A stretch of 36,215 nt of DNA, taken from positions 1-36,215 of the forward strand of contig JAHDSE010000115.1 of the NCBI GenBank assembly GCA_018432955.1, written 5' to 3'. A program made the position numbers and the translations under genes. This document shows positions 20,936-28,889 of this stretch, piece after piece (the stretch's first letter is position 1; every line of letters begins with the position of its first letter). The notes under the pieces are model-generated. The model was given only the letters and a program-made list of their open reading frames with translations. It ran no database searches and was not told where the DNA came from. The stretch comes from Syntrophomonadaceae bacterium (GTDB taxonomy: Bacteria > Bacillota > Syntrophomonadia > Syntrophomonadales > Syntrophomonadaceae).

Positions 20936-22045
20936 ATGAAAAAAATATTATTGAGTTTATTGTTGCTGATGATAGTATCTACTCCTGCTTATGCAGATAG
21001 ACCTATCTATATTGCGACGGCTAATTCTTATCAAGAACCAAAAGGTTCTTCGCTCACTGATTATCAGGTCACAGTAGATTTCAAACCAGAAAAAATAATA
21101 CTTAAAAATCAAACAGAATCATATACTATCACCGACATTATAGAAGAAAACTCTCCTTTTTACGACATATGGTTATCCAAAGAGGCTATTGATTTTTATC
21201 TGCCTAATCCAAGCCCCACCAGCATTACTGTTTTTGGAGAAAATGAGTCACGCACGTTTCATATCCCTGAGACAGCTATATGGCCTGTCCCAGGTTATAC
21301 CACAATCCAAGAGCCTTATGGCGCACCAAGAAACAATCAATACAAGTACCATCATGGGGTAGATATTACTACCCCACCTGAAGGTACTCCTGTTGTAGCT
21401 TCTTTGTCAGGGCAAGTTATTTTTGCCGGAGAGATTACTGAGAGGGCGTGGTACGGCAAGCATATTATTATAGAGGAAAACGATTGTTGGTACATTTACG
21501 GCCACCTAAGCAGCTTTAATATTGCAGTTGGAGATTACGTTACGCAAGGAACCCAAATAGGTATATCGGGAAACACTATGTATGGTGGAAAAACCACTAC
21601 ACACCACCTGCATTTTGAAGTCAGGGACATCACAAAAGGCAAAACAGTCCATTCAGCAAAAGATCCGTTTACTGTCTTACCAAAGCCTACATTTATCTCC
21701 CCAACAGAGATAAATGTATCTTCGGAGAATCATTTGTTTTATCAGACGGACTCTATAGGCATGGTACGAGATATATATTTATATGTGGAGAAACCGGTTC
21801 AGGAAATTATTTTTTCATTCAAGGACGAAACGATACCACCCATAAATATTGCTGGACTTTTTGCGCCACCCAAAACTATTATCTGTTTAAGTCAAGATTA
21901 TTTAGTTTCCTTATCAGGAGAAAACAATCTCAATACTTTTCTGAATTACGAAAAATTTTTTAATCTTAAAAGCCAAGAAAAACTAGCAGCAATAATTCGA
22001 TTTGTTGATGGAACTCAACAAAAATTATACTTGTATCCGAGATAA
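20936..22045 (+). CDS. Secreted M23 (LytM-type) peptidase
   Basis: A 369-residue protein behind AAAGGAGG, with a signal peptide to about residue 21 (T-P-A-Y-A-D). The central domain (about 118-240) is M23: YHHGVDITTPPEGTPVVA with the zinc ligands H and D, GHLSSFNIAVGDYVTQG, then HHLHFEVRD with the HxH motif. These enzymes cut peptide cross-bridges of peptidoglycan. On conjugative elements they locally open the wall for transfer. The zinc ligands are all present. The C-terminal 130 residues are beta-rich and unrecognised, perhaps a wall-binding part. Confidence 0.9.
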   Translation: MKKILLSLLLLMIVSTPAYADRPIYIATANSYQEPKGSSLTDYQVTVDFKPEKIILKNQTESYTITDIIEENSPFYDIWLSKEAIDFYLPNPSPTSITVFGENESRTFHIPETAIWPVPGYTTIQEPYGAPRNNQYKYHHGVDITTPPEGTPVVASLSGQVIFAGEITERAWYGKHIIIEENDCWYIYGHLSSFNIAVGDYVTQGTQIGISGNTMYGGKTTTHHLHFEVRDITKGKTVHSAKDPFTVLPKPTFISPTEINVSSENHLFYQTDSIGMVRDIYLYVEKPVQEIIFSFKDETIPPINIAGLFAPPKTIICLSQDYLVSLSGENNLNTFLNYEKFFNLKSQEKLAAIIRFVDGTQQKLYLYPR

Positions 22046-22049
22046 TCAT

Positions 22050-22228
22050 ATACCGGTATCCAGAAAACCAGATTTCACCGATATTAGAATACATTTTTAC
22101 AGTACCAATACCGGGAACCTTCCTATTATATGTACCGGTATTTTTTTATGCCCCTAAATACCGAATTATCGAAGTTTTATATTATTTGTGCCGGTATCAG
22201 TATTACCGGGATACCTACATCCCGGTAA
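22050..22228 (+). repeat. CCGGTA repeat cluster, candidate centromere or operator
   Basis: The core TACCGG/CCGGTA recurs about six or seven times in 180 bases: ATACCGGTAT at 22050-22059, AATACCGG at 22107, TACCGGTA at 22133, GCCGGTAT at 22190, and TTACCGGGAT with ATCCCGGTAA as a ten-pair stem (22203-22228). The pair AATACCGG (22107) and CCGGTATT (22135) followed by seven T can also act as a terminator for the M23 gene. An array of short sites upstream of a small RHH gene fits a parC-like centromere or an autoregulatory operator. Confidence 0.65.
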
Positions 22229-22255
22229 AAGTCCCGGCAAAGGAGGTCTAAAAAC

Positions 22256-22468
22256 ATGGATGAATCATTGAGGCGACTGGAGATTCGCTTACCGGCAAAT
22301 CACCCGGTATTTGCTATTTCAGCAGGAAAACGGAGCCAGATCATTAGGGAATGGCTAGATTTAGGACAGAGAATGGCAGAGATACAGGAGTTATTACAAC
22401 AAGGCCATACCCAAAATACCCAGGACAAAGAAGTTGATAAAAAGGAATTTTTAAATTATTTTGGATAG
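22256..22468 (+). CDS. Small RHH-like DNA-binding protein, ParR candidate
   Basis: A 70-residue protein behind AAAGGAGG. RRLEIRLPANHP is a beta strand like that of ribbon-helix-helix proteins, followed by helix KRSQIIREWLDLGQRMAEI and a charged tail. RHH dimers bind short repeated sites, and a dense CCGGTA array lies directly upstream. With a ParM-like actin on the same element this protein is the best ParR candidate. The tail ending FLNYFG could be the filament-binding part. A simple repressor is the alternative. Confidence 0.65.
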   Translation: MDESLRRLEIRLPANHPVFAISAGKRSQIIREWLDLGQRMAEIQELLQQGHTQNTQDKEVDKKEFLNYFG

Positions 22469-22480
22469 GAGGTAGGTAGT

Positions 22481-23092
22481 ATGCAGTATCAAGAGGCAAT
22501 TCATTTTTTACGCCTCAACTGTCCTGTCACCCAGGACAGTATCAAAAAAGCATACCGTAGGTTAGCTCGGCAGTACCACCCAGACGCAGGAGGAACGGAG
22601 GAAAAATTCAAACAACTTCAACTGGCATACGAGGTTGCATACGAGGTTGCCAGTTCAGGCTTAGCAGATTCGCCAAATCCGACAGAAAGACAATCGCCAG
22701 AAAGAAGGTACGAAAAGCGATATAACTCCAGTACAGGAGTGTGGGATATTGTGGAGGAACGAGACTATAGCTGGTTATGGTTATTTGGAGGTTTTGCTAC
22801 AGCCGTATTGTTATTGCTGTTAGGCATGGGCCATATCCATACGTTTATAGCTTATATATCAGCATTATCAGCAGAGATTTTGACGATACCAGTCAAGTTA
22901 GGGTTATTGGGTGTTGCATATTTTGGATTTCTATTTGTTATATCTCCAGAAAGAGCAGCTATACAAATGGGAAAATTGACCATTTTGCTTGTATTGGGAT
23001 TATTTGCCTGGCAAGCACTTGGGCCGGCATATCACGAGGCGATATCCAGTATTAACCAAATTACTGCTATTTTTCAAACGCTATCGTATTAA
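22481..23092 (+). CDS. Membrane-anchored J-domain protein
   Basis: A 203-residue protein from ATG 22481 with GGAGG upstream. Residues 1-60 are a DnaJ domain with the HPD motif at 33-35 (RRLARQYHPDAGG), the loop that stimulates DnaK ATPase. The middle (60-95) is polar. About 95-200 contains three hydrophobic helices (LFGGFATAVLLLLLG, LGLLGVAYFGFLFVI, TILLVLGLFAWQALG). It lacks the Gly/Phe and zinc domains, so it is a type III J-protein that would recruit Hsp70 to the membrane, possibly to help secretion or assembly of transfer proteins. The partner is unknown. Confidence 0.88.
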   Translation: MQYQEAIHFLRLNCPVTQDSIKKAYRRLARQYHPDAGGTEEKFKQLQLAYEVAYEVASSGLADSPNPTERQSPERRYEKRYNSSTGVWDIVEERDYSWLWLFGGFATAVLLLLLGMGHIHTFIAYISALSAEILTIPVKLGLLGVAYFGFLFVISPERAAIQMGKLTILLVLGLFAWQALGPAYHEAISSINQITAIFQTLSY

Positions 23093-23124
23093 TTAATTAT
23101 TATAAAAAATATAATAATTAATTA
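23090..23124. repeat. Long AT-only inverted repeat over the stop codon
   Basis: Two perfect 15-base arms (TAATTAATTATTATA and its complement) with a five-A loop. The arm begins with the stop codon of the J-domain gene. It may stabilise the mRNA end or act as a weak terminator. The rest of 23125-23170 shows nothing clear. Confidence 0.7.
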
Positions 23125-23173
23125 TCCTAACGTTTATAGGTATTACGCTGAAGAAAGTTAATTAACTTAAATT

Positions 23174-23199
23174 AAGCCCGGAGAAATCCGGGCTTTTTC
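23174..23199 (+). terminator. Intrinsic terminator
   Basis: AAGCCCGGA and TCCGGGCTT with a GAAA loop, followed by T-rich sequence. Confidence 0.88.
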
Positions 23200-23281
23200 T
23201 TATTTTATAGAATTTTCTTTTGAAAGGAGAGTAGAGAAATCCGGCTTAGTCGAGGCCCAAAAATTAAAAGGAGGAACTAAA

Positions 23282-23827
23282 ATGAAAAAGAAAATAATAG
23301 TGTTGATGTTATGTGGACTGTTACTATTCGGTTGTGTAGGAGTTGCAAGTGCTGAGGATATAGAGTCTCTCGAACAAAAGATTGTGCCTGAGTCCTCAGT
23401 TGAGGTATTTATCGCAAATGACGGTAGCGACTTTTTTATCATGAGTCATGCGAGATTTTGCGAGTTAGTAGAAAGGAATATTATTCCTGGGGAAGCAGAT
23501 ACGAGCATTTATGCGTCTCCGGCAGGTGATTGGTGTGCATCTAGTTGGAGTTATGGTTCAGGGTATTATTACATCCGTCCAGAGTGTTTTGCAAAGCTTA
23601 AGGCAGATGTGTTCACCGCTACTAAAAATTCTAAAGATATAGAAGAGAACGTAAATGATTTGGAAAAACCAGAAGCTAAGAACATATATATTGTTCAACC
23701 CGGAGATAGCCTTTGGAGTATAGCCAATCAATATAGAATGGCTATTGACACACTTAAAAATATTAACAATTTATCGACTGATGTCGTTAATCCTGGCACA
23801 GAATTAATTATAGAGAATGTTCACTAA
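23282..23827 (+). CDS. Secreted LysM-domain protein
   Basis: A 181-residue protein behind AAAGGAGGA. A signal peptide spans about 1-24. Cleavage may be at A-S-A or, less typically, at L-F-G-C to give a lipoprotein. The middle has four cysteines or aromatic clusters (DWCASSWSYGSGYYYIRPEC) that may form a disulfide domain. Residues about 136-180 are a LysM domain: YIVQPGDSLWSIANQYRMAI, then INNLSTDVVNPGTELII, which binds peptidoglycan. It lies just before oriT, so it may help the wall phase of transfer. Confidence 0.88.
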   Translation: MKKKIIVLMLCGLLLFGCVGVASAEDIESLEQKIVPESSVEVFIANDGSDFFIMSHARFCELVERNIIPGEADTSIYASPAGDWCASSWSYGSGYYYIRPECFAKLKADVFTATKNSKDIEENVNDLEKPEAKNIYIVQPGDSLWSIANQYRMAIDTLKNINNLSTDVVNPGTELIIENVH

Positions 23828-23920
23828 CCCATCCCAAAATATCATAGGATTGGAAATAATGCCCAGATACAACAATCTTAAAAACATGTCATACAGGCAA
23901 AATAATTCCATATATTAACA

Positions 23921-23963
23921 AAACACCCTCTATAGTTTCTTCAACTATAGAGGGTGTTTTTAT
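23921..23963. terminator. Strong bidirectional terminator
   Basis: AAACACCCTCTATAGTT pairs with its complement over a five-base loop, with T and A runs on either side. It ends the LysM unit and isolates oriT. Confidence 0.92.
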
Positions 23964-23975
23964 CTCTTTTATTAC

Positions 23976-24085
23976 ACTTAGCCAGATACGCCTCTTGGTG
24001 CGCGCGTTGCGCTTACCAAGAGGCTATTCGCAGCGCTCCCGCTCGCGAATATCTGGCTAGGGGGATACCCCCTAGAACCCCCGCC
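23976..24085 (+). other. Candidate origin of transfer (oriT)
   Basis: TAGCCAGATA (23979-23988) pairs with TATCTGGCTA (24050-24059) and encloses two more stems: CCTCTTGGT/ACCAAGAGG (23991-24023, extended by GCGC/GCGC) and ATTCGC/GCGAAT (24026-24050). Next comes CTAGGGGG-ATA-CCCCCTAG (24057-24075), then AACCCCCGCC. Such nested inverted repeats followed by a C-rich stretch directly upstream of mobC and relaxase genes are typical of oriT. The nick site is not identified. It is probably in the G/C-rich part at 24057-24080. Confidence 0.8.
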
Positions 24086-24117
24086 AAGTTTTTCAGTATG
24101 AAAGGAAGGTGGTGTTT

Positions 24118-24411
24118 TTGAAAAGAAATCGCAGATTCACCTGTTGGGTATCGGAACAAGAGTTTGCTTCGTTAGAACAAAAAGCAAAAGCATTAAATTT
24201 AACTCCCCAGGAATATTTCAGAAAGCTGGTACAAAAACAAAAAATCATTCAGCCCATTCTAACCAAAGAACAGTATTTAGATATTATTTTGCACTTCAAA
24301 AAAATCGAAACCTGGATAAACAAGCCAGATTCAAAAACTCAGAATATTAATATCAACCATAACCTAGAACAGATATCGCAAATCCTTAGTAAATGTGTTG
24401 GAAAAATATAG
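24118..24411 (+). CDS. MobC-like relaxosome accessory protein
   Basis: A 97-residue protein. TTG 24118 is eight bases after AGGAAGG. GTG codons at 24109 and 24112 are too close to it. The sequence RFTCWVSEQEFASLEQKAKALNLTPQEYFRKLV is the ribbon-helix-helix unit found in MobC/TraJ-type proteins that bind oriT and help the relaxase melt the nick region. It sits between oriT and the relaxase gene, the usual position. The C-terminus is a helix with an Asn/Ile-rich linker. Confidence 0.82.
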   Translation: MKRNRRFTCWVSEQEFASLEQKAKALNLTPQEYFRKLVQKQKIIQPILTKEQYLDIILHFKKIETWINKPDSKTQNININHNLEQISQILSKCVGKI

Positions 24412-24413
24412 GC

Positions 24414-24429
24414 GTTACAGTGTTACAGC
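24414..24429 (+). repeat. Two GTTACAG octamers before the relaxase
   Basis: GTTACAGT and GTTACAGC in tandem, related to the three copies at 16489-16512. They lie between the mobC-like stop codon and the relaxase SD. Confidence 0.65.
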
Positions 24430-24444
24430 TTATTGAAAGGAGTG

Positions 24445-25380
24445 ATGTATATTGCAATCATAAAGATTTTCAGAACACAAAACTCAGGGAACTTGCTTCG
24501 ATATTGTGGTCAGCAAAAAAAAGTTGGTTGGACATCGGCAATCAATGTAAATCCTAAAACAGCACAAAAAGAATTCCTTACTACCCGAAAACTTCACAAT
24601 AAAACTAAAAACACTCAGGCTTTTCACCTAATTCAGTCCTTTCATACTTCGGAGAAAATATCACCGAAAGAAGCAAACTCAATCGGTTACAAACTGGCAA
24701 AATCTATTCCAGGCAATTATGAGATTGTTATCTATACTCACACCGACCGAGGTCACATCCACAACCATATATGCATAAATTCAGTTGATTTTATGACCGG
24801 CAAAAAACTACATCAGACTAACTTTAAAAAAGGCGGAGGGAAAAAACCTGGGGACGTAAATCTGATTGACATTAAGAAAGAGTCCGACAGACTTTGTCGT
24901 GAGAAGGGTTTATCAACTATATTGGATCGAACTTCAAGGAAAAGAATCACCACAGCAGAACTTAAATTAGGCGAAAAATCGTGGAAGATGGATCTAAGAG
25001 CAGCAATCGATCAAGCCAGGCTTAACAGTAAAAATCTTTCAGAAATGAAAGCCAAGTTAAGAGTTGAAGGCATCGAAATGAATGTACGAGGGAAAAACCT
25101 CACATTTAATCATCCAGCAATAAAAAAGAACATTCGGGGCAAATCATTAGGGGCAGATTATACCAAGACTGCAATAGAAAGTAGTCTACAATCCAAACCA
25201 GAACCAACGGCATTTAAAAAACTCAAAGAAATTCGCTTGCAAATGATAAAGGAAACAGATCTGGGCAAGAAAGCTGAATTAGAAAAGCAATTTACAATTC
25301 AGAAACAAGTCCTGGAAGAATCCAGGCAGGAAAATTTGAACCGGCTTACTAAAGAGCCGGAAATAGAAAGGGAGAGGTGA
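24445..25380 (+). CDS. MobA/VirD2-family relaxase
   Basis: A 311-residue relaxase. The metal site HTDRGHIHNHICIN (about 99-112) is the HxDxxHxHxH motif, and Y20 (NLLRYC) is the likely nicking tyrosine that becomes linked to the DNA 5' end. After about 180 the protein is basic and helical (RTSRKRITTAELKLGE). ATG 24445 is only two bases from AAAGGAG. An ATT at 24451 has ideal spacing and would begin (M)-A-I-I-K-I-F as in many relatives, so a rare ATT start is possible. Its stop is two bases before the next start. It nicks oriT to begin transfer. Confidence 0.93.
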   Translation: MYIAIIKIFRTQNSGNLLRYCGQQKKVGWTSAINVNPKTAQKEFLTTRKLHNKTKNTQAFHLIQSFHTSEKISPKEANSIGYKLAKSIPGNYEIVIYTHTDRGHIHNHICINSVDFMTGKKLHQTNFKKGGGKKPGDVNLIDIKKESDRLCREKGLSTILDRTSRKRITTAELKLGEKSWKMDLRAAIDQARLNSKNLSEMKAKLRVEGIEMNVRGKNLTFNHPAIKKNIRGKSLGADYTKTAIESSLQSKPEPTAFKKLKEIRLQMIKETDLGKKAELEKQFTIQKQVLEESRQENLNRLTKEPEIERER

Positions 25381-25382
25381 TT

Positions 25383-25943
25383 ATGCAGGTAGATTATGAA
25401 AAACTGGCAAATGAATGTAAAGCTAAAAGAACGAATTTAGAATGGAAGTTTGCATCAAAAGGGCTGTTAGATCATTTTAAAAAAGACTCAAATAGTTGGA
25501 ATCAAATCAAACAGCTTAAACAACTTGAACAGCAGGAAAAGAAATATCGTGAACTTGCAGAACAGCAAAAGCAAAAGAATTTCGAAAGAACTGAAAGACA
25601 GAAAAGGCAAGAAAATCGTAAAAATCGGCAGAGATATTATAACGAAGACAGAAAGGATAAGAAAAACGAAAAGATACCTACACATCAGCAAAAAGAAAAA
25701 GAAATTAATCGTGAAGCTAAAGAACGAAAAAACATGAACTCATTTGGGCAGATGGTAGCTACTCGAGAGAAAATAAACAAAACCACAGATCCACAACAAA
25801 AGAAAAAACTAGAAACGCAATTTGCAAAACACCAAAAAAATTGGCAAAAAGAAGTAGATGTTAAAGTCCAAAAATCTCAGGGACAAAACCTTGCCAAAGG
25901 TATCGGGAAAGCAGCAGAAAAAATTATGGAAAGAGGAAGGTAA
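25383..25943 (+). CDS. Highly charged coiled-coil protein
   Basis: A 186-residue protein from ATG 25383 with AGGGAGAGG ahead. It consists largely of Lys, Glu, Gln and Arg in long helices (IKQLKQLEQQEKKYRELAEQ), with no hydrophobic segment. It resembles a detached relaxase tail and stands between the relaxase and the coupling protein, so it may bridge DNA-bound relaxosome and VirD4-type protein. That role is inference. The stop is one base from the next start. Confidence 0.75.
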   Translation: MQVDYEKLANECKAKRTNLEWKFASKGLLDHFKKDSNSWNQIKQLKQLEQQEKKYRELAEQQKQKNFERTERQKRQENRKNRQRYYNEDRKDKKNEKIPTHQQKEKEINREAKERKNMNSFGQMVATREKINKTTDPQQKKKLETQFAKHQKNWQKEVDVKVQKSQGQNLAKGIGKAAEKIMERGR

Positions 25944-25944
25944 G

Positions 25945-27615
25945 ATGGCAAATCATGGCGAACCACTTAATTTTTCTCAAATTGCCCGCTTATGTTGGCA
26001 GATATTTATGTTGCCAGTCCGAATAATTGCCTGGGTCAATAAGAAAATTGCCCCAGGCATACCTTTGTCTGGATTATCATTATATATTGCGTTATTTGTT
26101 ATAGACTGTTTACTAGGATTGCCATTCATTTTATTTAGTGCATCTGGTAACCCTGACTTCTTTCTAACAGAAGCAGTATCTTTATTTACTATCTATCCTA
26201 TTTTTGTTTTTGCTGCAATTGCATACGGAAACCGCTCTCTTAAAGAGCGACACCGAAAATCACCATTAGGGCAACAGCGGTTTGCTAACCTTATAGATGC
26301 AAAAAATGCAGACCTAGTTAATTCGCAACCAGATATGGTTTTAGGATTAATGGATAAGCAAATAATTGGCCCTCAAGAATCAGACTGGCACTCAATCCTA
26401 ATTGGAGGTCAAGGTTCAGGAAAAACAACCTGTGGTATTATCCCAACGCTGTTAAGTTTCCCGGGTAGTGCAGTTGTATTCGACATCAAAGGAGAATTAT
26501 ACAATGCAACAGCAGAGCAACGCAGGCAATATGGAAATGTAATCGTAATCAATCCTACTAAAGCAGACACATGGAGATACAACCCATTATCAGCCTGCGA
26601 TCCTACACCAGAAGGTATTATTGAATGTCAGGAGTTTGGACGTTCTCTTATTCCAGATCCACCAGGTGGTGCAGGCCAAAATCAATGGGTCATTGATGGC
26701 GCAAGAGCACTTACCTCGGCACTGGCTTATATTTCTGCCGTAGAAGACGGGACAATCTTTGATTTGGTTATGAGAATGACCAGCGCAGAAACCAGAAGAG
26801 ATGAGGAAGGTAAAATAATTCCTGGGCATGAGGTTATAGCGGAATCAATATCGGAATCGGATGAGACTGCAAGATTATTCGGTGGTGGTTTTGTATCCTC
26901 AGACCAAAAAACACGTGGGTATTATATTTCCAATGCAAGCGATTTTCTAAGAACATTTGCATTAGATTTTGAGATTCGAAACTGTACCACACCACTTCCA
27001 GGAAAAACATTCACCTTTGATATGCTGGAAGAAGGGACTACAGTATATTTACAAATACCTGAAGCTAAACTCAAGCAATCGGCTGATTTGTGGAGATTAA
27101 TTTTCATGCAGTTGTTGAGACACTTACAGGCCCGGGGTGAAAGAAAGCAACCACATATTTTAGTGTGTTTAGATGAATTTCCACAACTCGGGAAAATGGA
27201 TCAACTTCCAGAAATGCTGGCAACACTCCGCAGTCGGAATGTCCATGTTATGTTAGCAGGACAGTCAATTGCGGATATTGATGAAAAGTACAAGGACGTT
27301 ACCAGACGCAGAATTATTGACAACTGCAACTATATATCTATCTTCAATTCAACAGATCCGCAAGGGCAGAAATATTTTTCGGATATGATAGGGCAGCAAA
27401 CTATTATTACCCGTAGTGGAGGCCGTGGCTCAAATTCATCAGATTCGGGTAGTGGGGGCCGTAACCAAAGTCAAAACTGGCAAGAGTCAGGACAGCCACT
27501 TATCAGGCCGGAGGATTTAAGGAATTTAGGAAATAACGTTATAGTCATAGCACGGGAGACTTGGCCGATGAAGTTAGAAAAAGCATTTTTTAAGAATTTA
27601 AAAACCCTGGTTTAA
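25945..27615 (+). CDS. VirD4/TraG-type coupling protein
   Basis: A 556-residue protein from ATG 25945, one base after the previous stop. Two membrane helices lie at about 45-66 and 78-95. Walker A is IGGQGSGKTT (153-162) and Walker B ILVCLDEFPQLGKMD (near 405-419). A glycine/serine-rich segment (GGRGSNSSDSGSGG) lies near residue 500, before the C-terminus. This family links the relaxosome to the type IV secretion channel and drives DNA export. No other channel ATPase is in the window, so the element either carries its channel elsewhere or borrows one. Confidence 0.95.
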   Translation: MANHGEPLNFSQIARLCWQIFMLPVRIIAWVNKKIAPGIPLSGLSLYIALFVIDCLLGLPFILFSASGNPDFFLTEAVSLFTIYPIFVFAAIAYGNRSLKERHRKSPLGQQRFANLIDAKNADLVNSQPDMVLGLMDKQIIGPQESDWHSILIGGQGSGKTTCGIIPTLLSFPGSAVVFDIKGELYNATAEQRRQYGNVIVINPTKADTWRYNPLSACDPTPEGIIECQEFGRSLIPDPPGGAGQNQWVIDGARALTSALAYISAVEDGTIFDLVMRMTSAETRRDEEGKIIPGHEVIAESISESDETARLFGGGFVSSDQKTRGYYISNASDFLRTFALDFEIRNCTTPLPGKTFTFDMLEEGTTVYLQIPEAKLKQSADLWRLIFMQLLRHLQARGERKQPHILVCLDEFPQLGKMDQLPEMLATLRSRNVHVMLAGQSIADIDEKYKDVTRRRIIDNCNYISIFNSTDPQGQKYFSDMIGQQTIITRSGGRGSNSSDSGSGGRNQSQNWQESGQPLIRPEDLRNLGNNVIVIARETWPMKLEKAFFKNLKTLV

Positions 27616-27631
27616 TCAGCCAGGGTTTTTT
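27601..27631 (+). terminator. Terminator overlapping the coupling-protein stop
   Basis: AAAACCCTGG and CCAGGGTTTT with a nine-base loop that holds the stop codon, followed by T. Confidence 0.85.
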
Positions 27632-27655
27632 ATTAGTAAAAAGGAGGTTTTATTT

Positions 27656-27778
27656 ATGTTGGTGTTTACAACAATGTTTTGCTCTTTATACGTTATTGTT
27701 TGGGTGTTAATAGCTTGGGCATTAATAATGTCTTTGCAATTTCTGCCTTTACTGTCCTTGTTATTTTTTCTGTCGTAA
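27656..27778 (+). CDS. 40-residue hydrophobic membrane peptide
   Basis: ATG 27656 after AAGGAGGT opens a 40-codon frame. Almost the whole peptide is hydrophobic: one long or two short helices (YVIVWVLIAWALIMSL, then LLSLLFFL) with no charged residue. It is probably an integral membrane peptide. Neighbouring short peptides at 27819 and 32523 are similar in character but not in sequence. Small mating-channel subunits are one possibility. No family was recognised. Confidence 0.6.
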   Translation: MLVFTTMFCSLYVIVWVLIAWALIMSLQFLPLLSLLFFLS

Positions 27779-27818
27779 ATGGTGGTATTTCAATTATTTA
27801 GAAAGGAGGTGAAAATAT

Positions 27819-27899
27819 ATGACTGAAAAAATATATTTGAGTGTTGTTGGGATTTACTTAATAGCATTAATTGCAAGCATTGTATCTCTGTATATATAG
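27819..27899 (+). CDS. 26-residue single-pass membrane peptide
   Basis: ATG 27819 follows AAAGGAGGTGA, one of the strongest ribosome sites in the window. MTEKIYLS leads into a hydrophobic helix (VVGIYLIALIASIVSLYI) ending at TAG 27897. The good SD and the clean topology favour a real gene. Function unknown. It lies between the coupling protein and a membrane protease that could act on it. Confidence 0.65.
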   Translation: MTEKIYLSVVGIYLIALIASIVSLYI

Positions 27900-27959
27900 T
27901 CTTGACAAGTTAGTAAAATTTGAAAAACCTAATTTTTTACCACAAAAGGAGGAATCAAA

Positions 27960-28814
27960 TTGAAACTAGGAAAAGTTTTGTTAGGTATTGCTATGTCAAC
28001 CTTTTTATTGTTTTTGGTGTTGGCAGGAGTTAATTTTGATGGTATTACTCTCGCACTTATATGGACGCTTATTATTGTTGGAGTTGCATGGATTACTGCC
28101 ATAATTAAGTCTAACAACAGTGTCGAAAGCTATGTTAAGTCAGTTGGGGGACAGCCTATTACTGAAGGTTTTATACTAGATATGGTTTATACTCTAGCAG
28201 CAAAAGCCGGATTAGAAAATATGCCGCAAATTGCATGGGTTAACAGCAAAGTCATTAACGCATTTGCAATCGGTACTCCAAAAAAATCTGCTATAGTCTT
28301 TTATGCAGGAATTATTGAAAACCTCAGTAGAGATGAGTTATCAGCTATTATCGGCCATGAAATTACACATATCGTAAATAACGACTGTACCACTCGTATA
28401 GCTGTACTTACAGCAATACAAGGCATCACATATGTTATTTTAGCACCTATATATTTAGCTGGATATTTTATGATGTGGATTAGTCCATCGGCAGCAAACA
28501 TGATTGCAGGATTAACCAATATCGCAATAAAGATTACTGGAACCTTATTTGGATTTGTAGGACAGCTTTCAAGTTTGAAATATTTTCGAGAACAAGAATA
28601 TGCCGCTGATGTTGGAGCAGCTAATTTAACATCTCCTGAGTTAATGGCATCAAGTTTATCTAAACTTGATGCCTGCATCAAAAATCAGCAAGTTGAAAAC
28701 CCTGTTATAGCTGCTCTTTGTATATACAACCCGCTTTCAGCATTTGGAGAATTTTTTTCTACACATCCTAGTATCCAAAATAGAATCAAAGCACTTAATC
28801 GAAAAGACTTCTGA
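27960..28814 (+). CDS. HtpX-like M48 membrane metalloprotease
   Basis: A 284-residue protein with a TTG start after AAAGGAGGA. Two N-terminal membrane helices (about 5-23 and 30-48) are followed by the zinc motif HEITH at 133-137, two more helices (about 150-200) and the third ligand region FREQEYAADVGAA (about 214-226). This is the HtpX pattern. Such proteases degrade misfolded membrane proteins. The order and length fit the family. Presence on a mobile element next to secretion-related genes suggests quality control of its membrane proteins. Confidence 0.93.
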   Translation: MKLGKVLLGIAMSTFLLFLVLAGVNFDGITLALIWTLIIVGVAWITAIIKSNNSVESYVKSVGGQPITEGFILDMVYTLAAKAGLENMPQIAWVNSKVINAFAIGTPKKSAIVFYAGIIENLSRDELSAIIGHEITHIVNNDCTTRIAVLTAIQGITYVILAPIYLAGYFMMWISPSAANMIAGLTNIAIKITGTLFGFVGQLSSLKYFREQEYAADVGAANLTSPELMASSLSKLDACIKNQQVENPVIAALCIYNPLSAFGEFFSTHPSIQNRIKALNRKDF

Positions 28815-28833
28815 ATACCAAAACAGTTAGTTT

Positions 28834-28859
28834 AGCCCGCTTAGGCGGGCTTTTTTTTA
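28834..28859 (+). terminator. Intrinsic terminator
   Basis: AGCCCGC and GCGGGCT with a TTAG loop, followed by eight T. Confidence 0.9.
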
Positions 28860-28889
28860 TAGATATTTCGAAAGGAGGATGATTAATTT

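Noticed and set aside
20424-20939. A 171-codon frame overlapping the ParM-like gene.
   Set aside because: It is a shifted reading rich in Arg, Tyr and Ser. The actin motifs are in the other frame.
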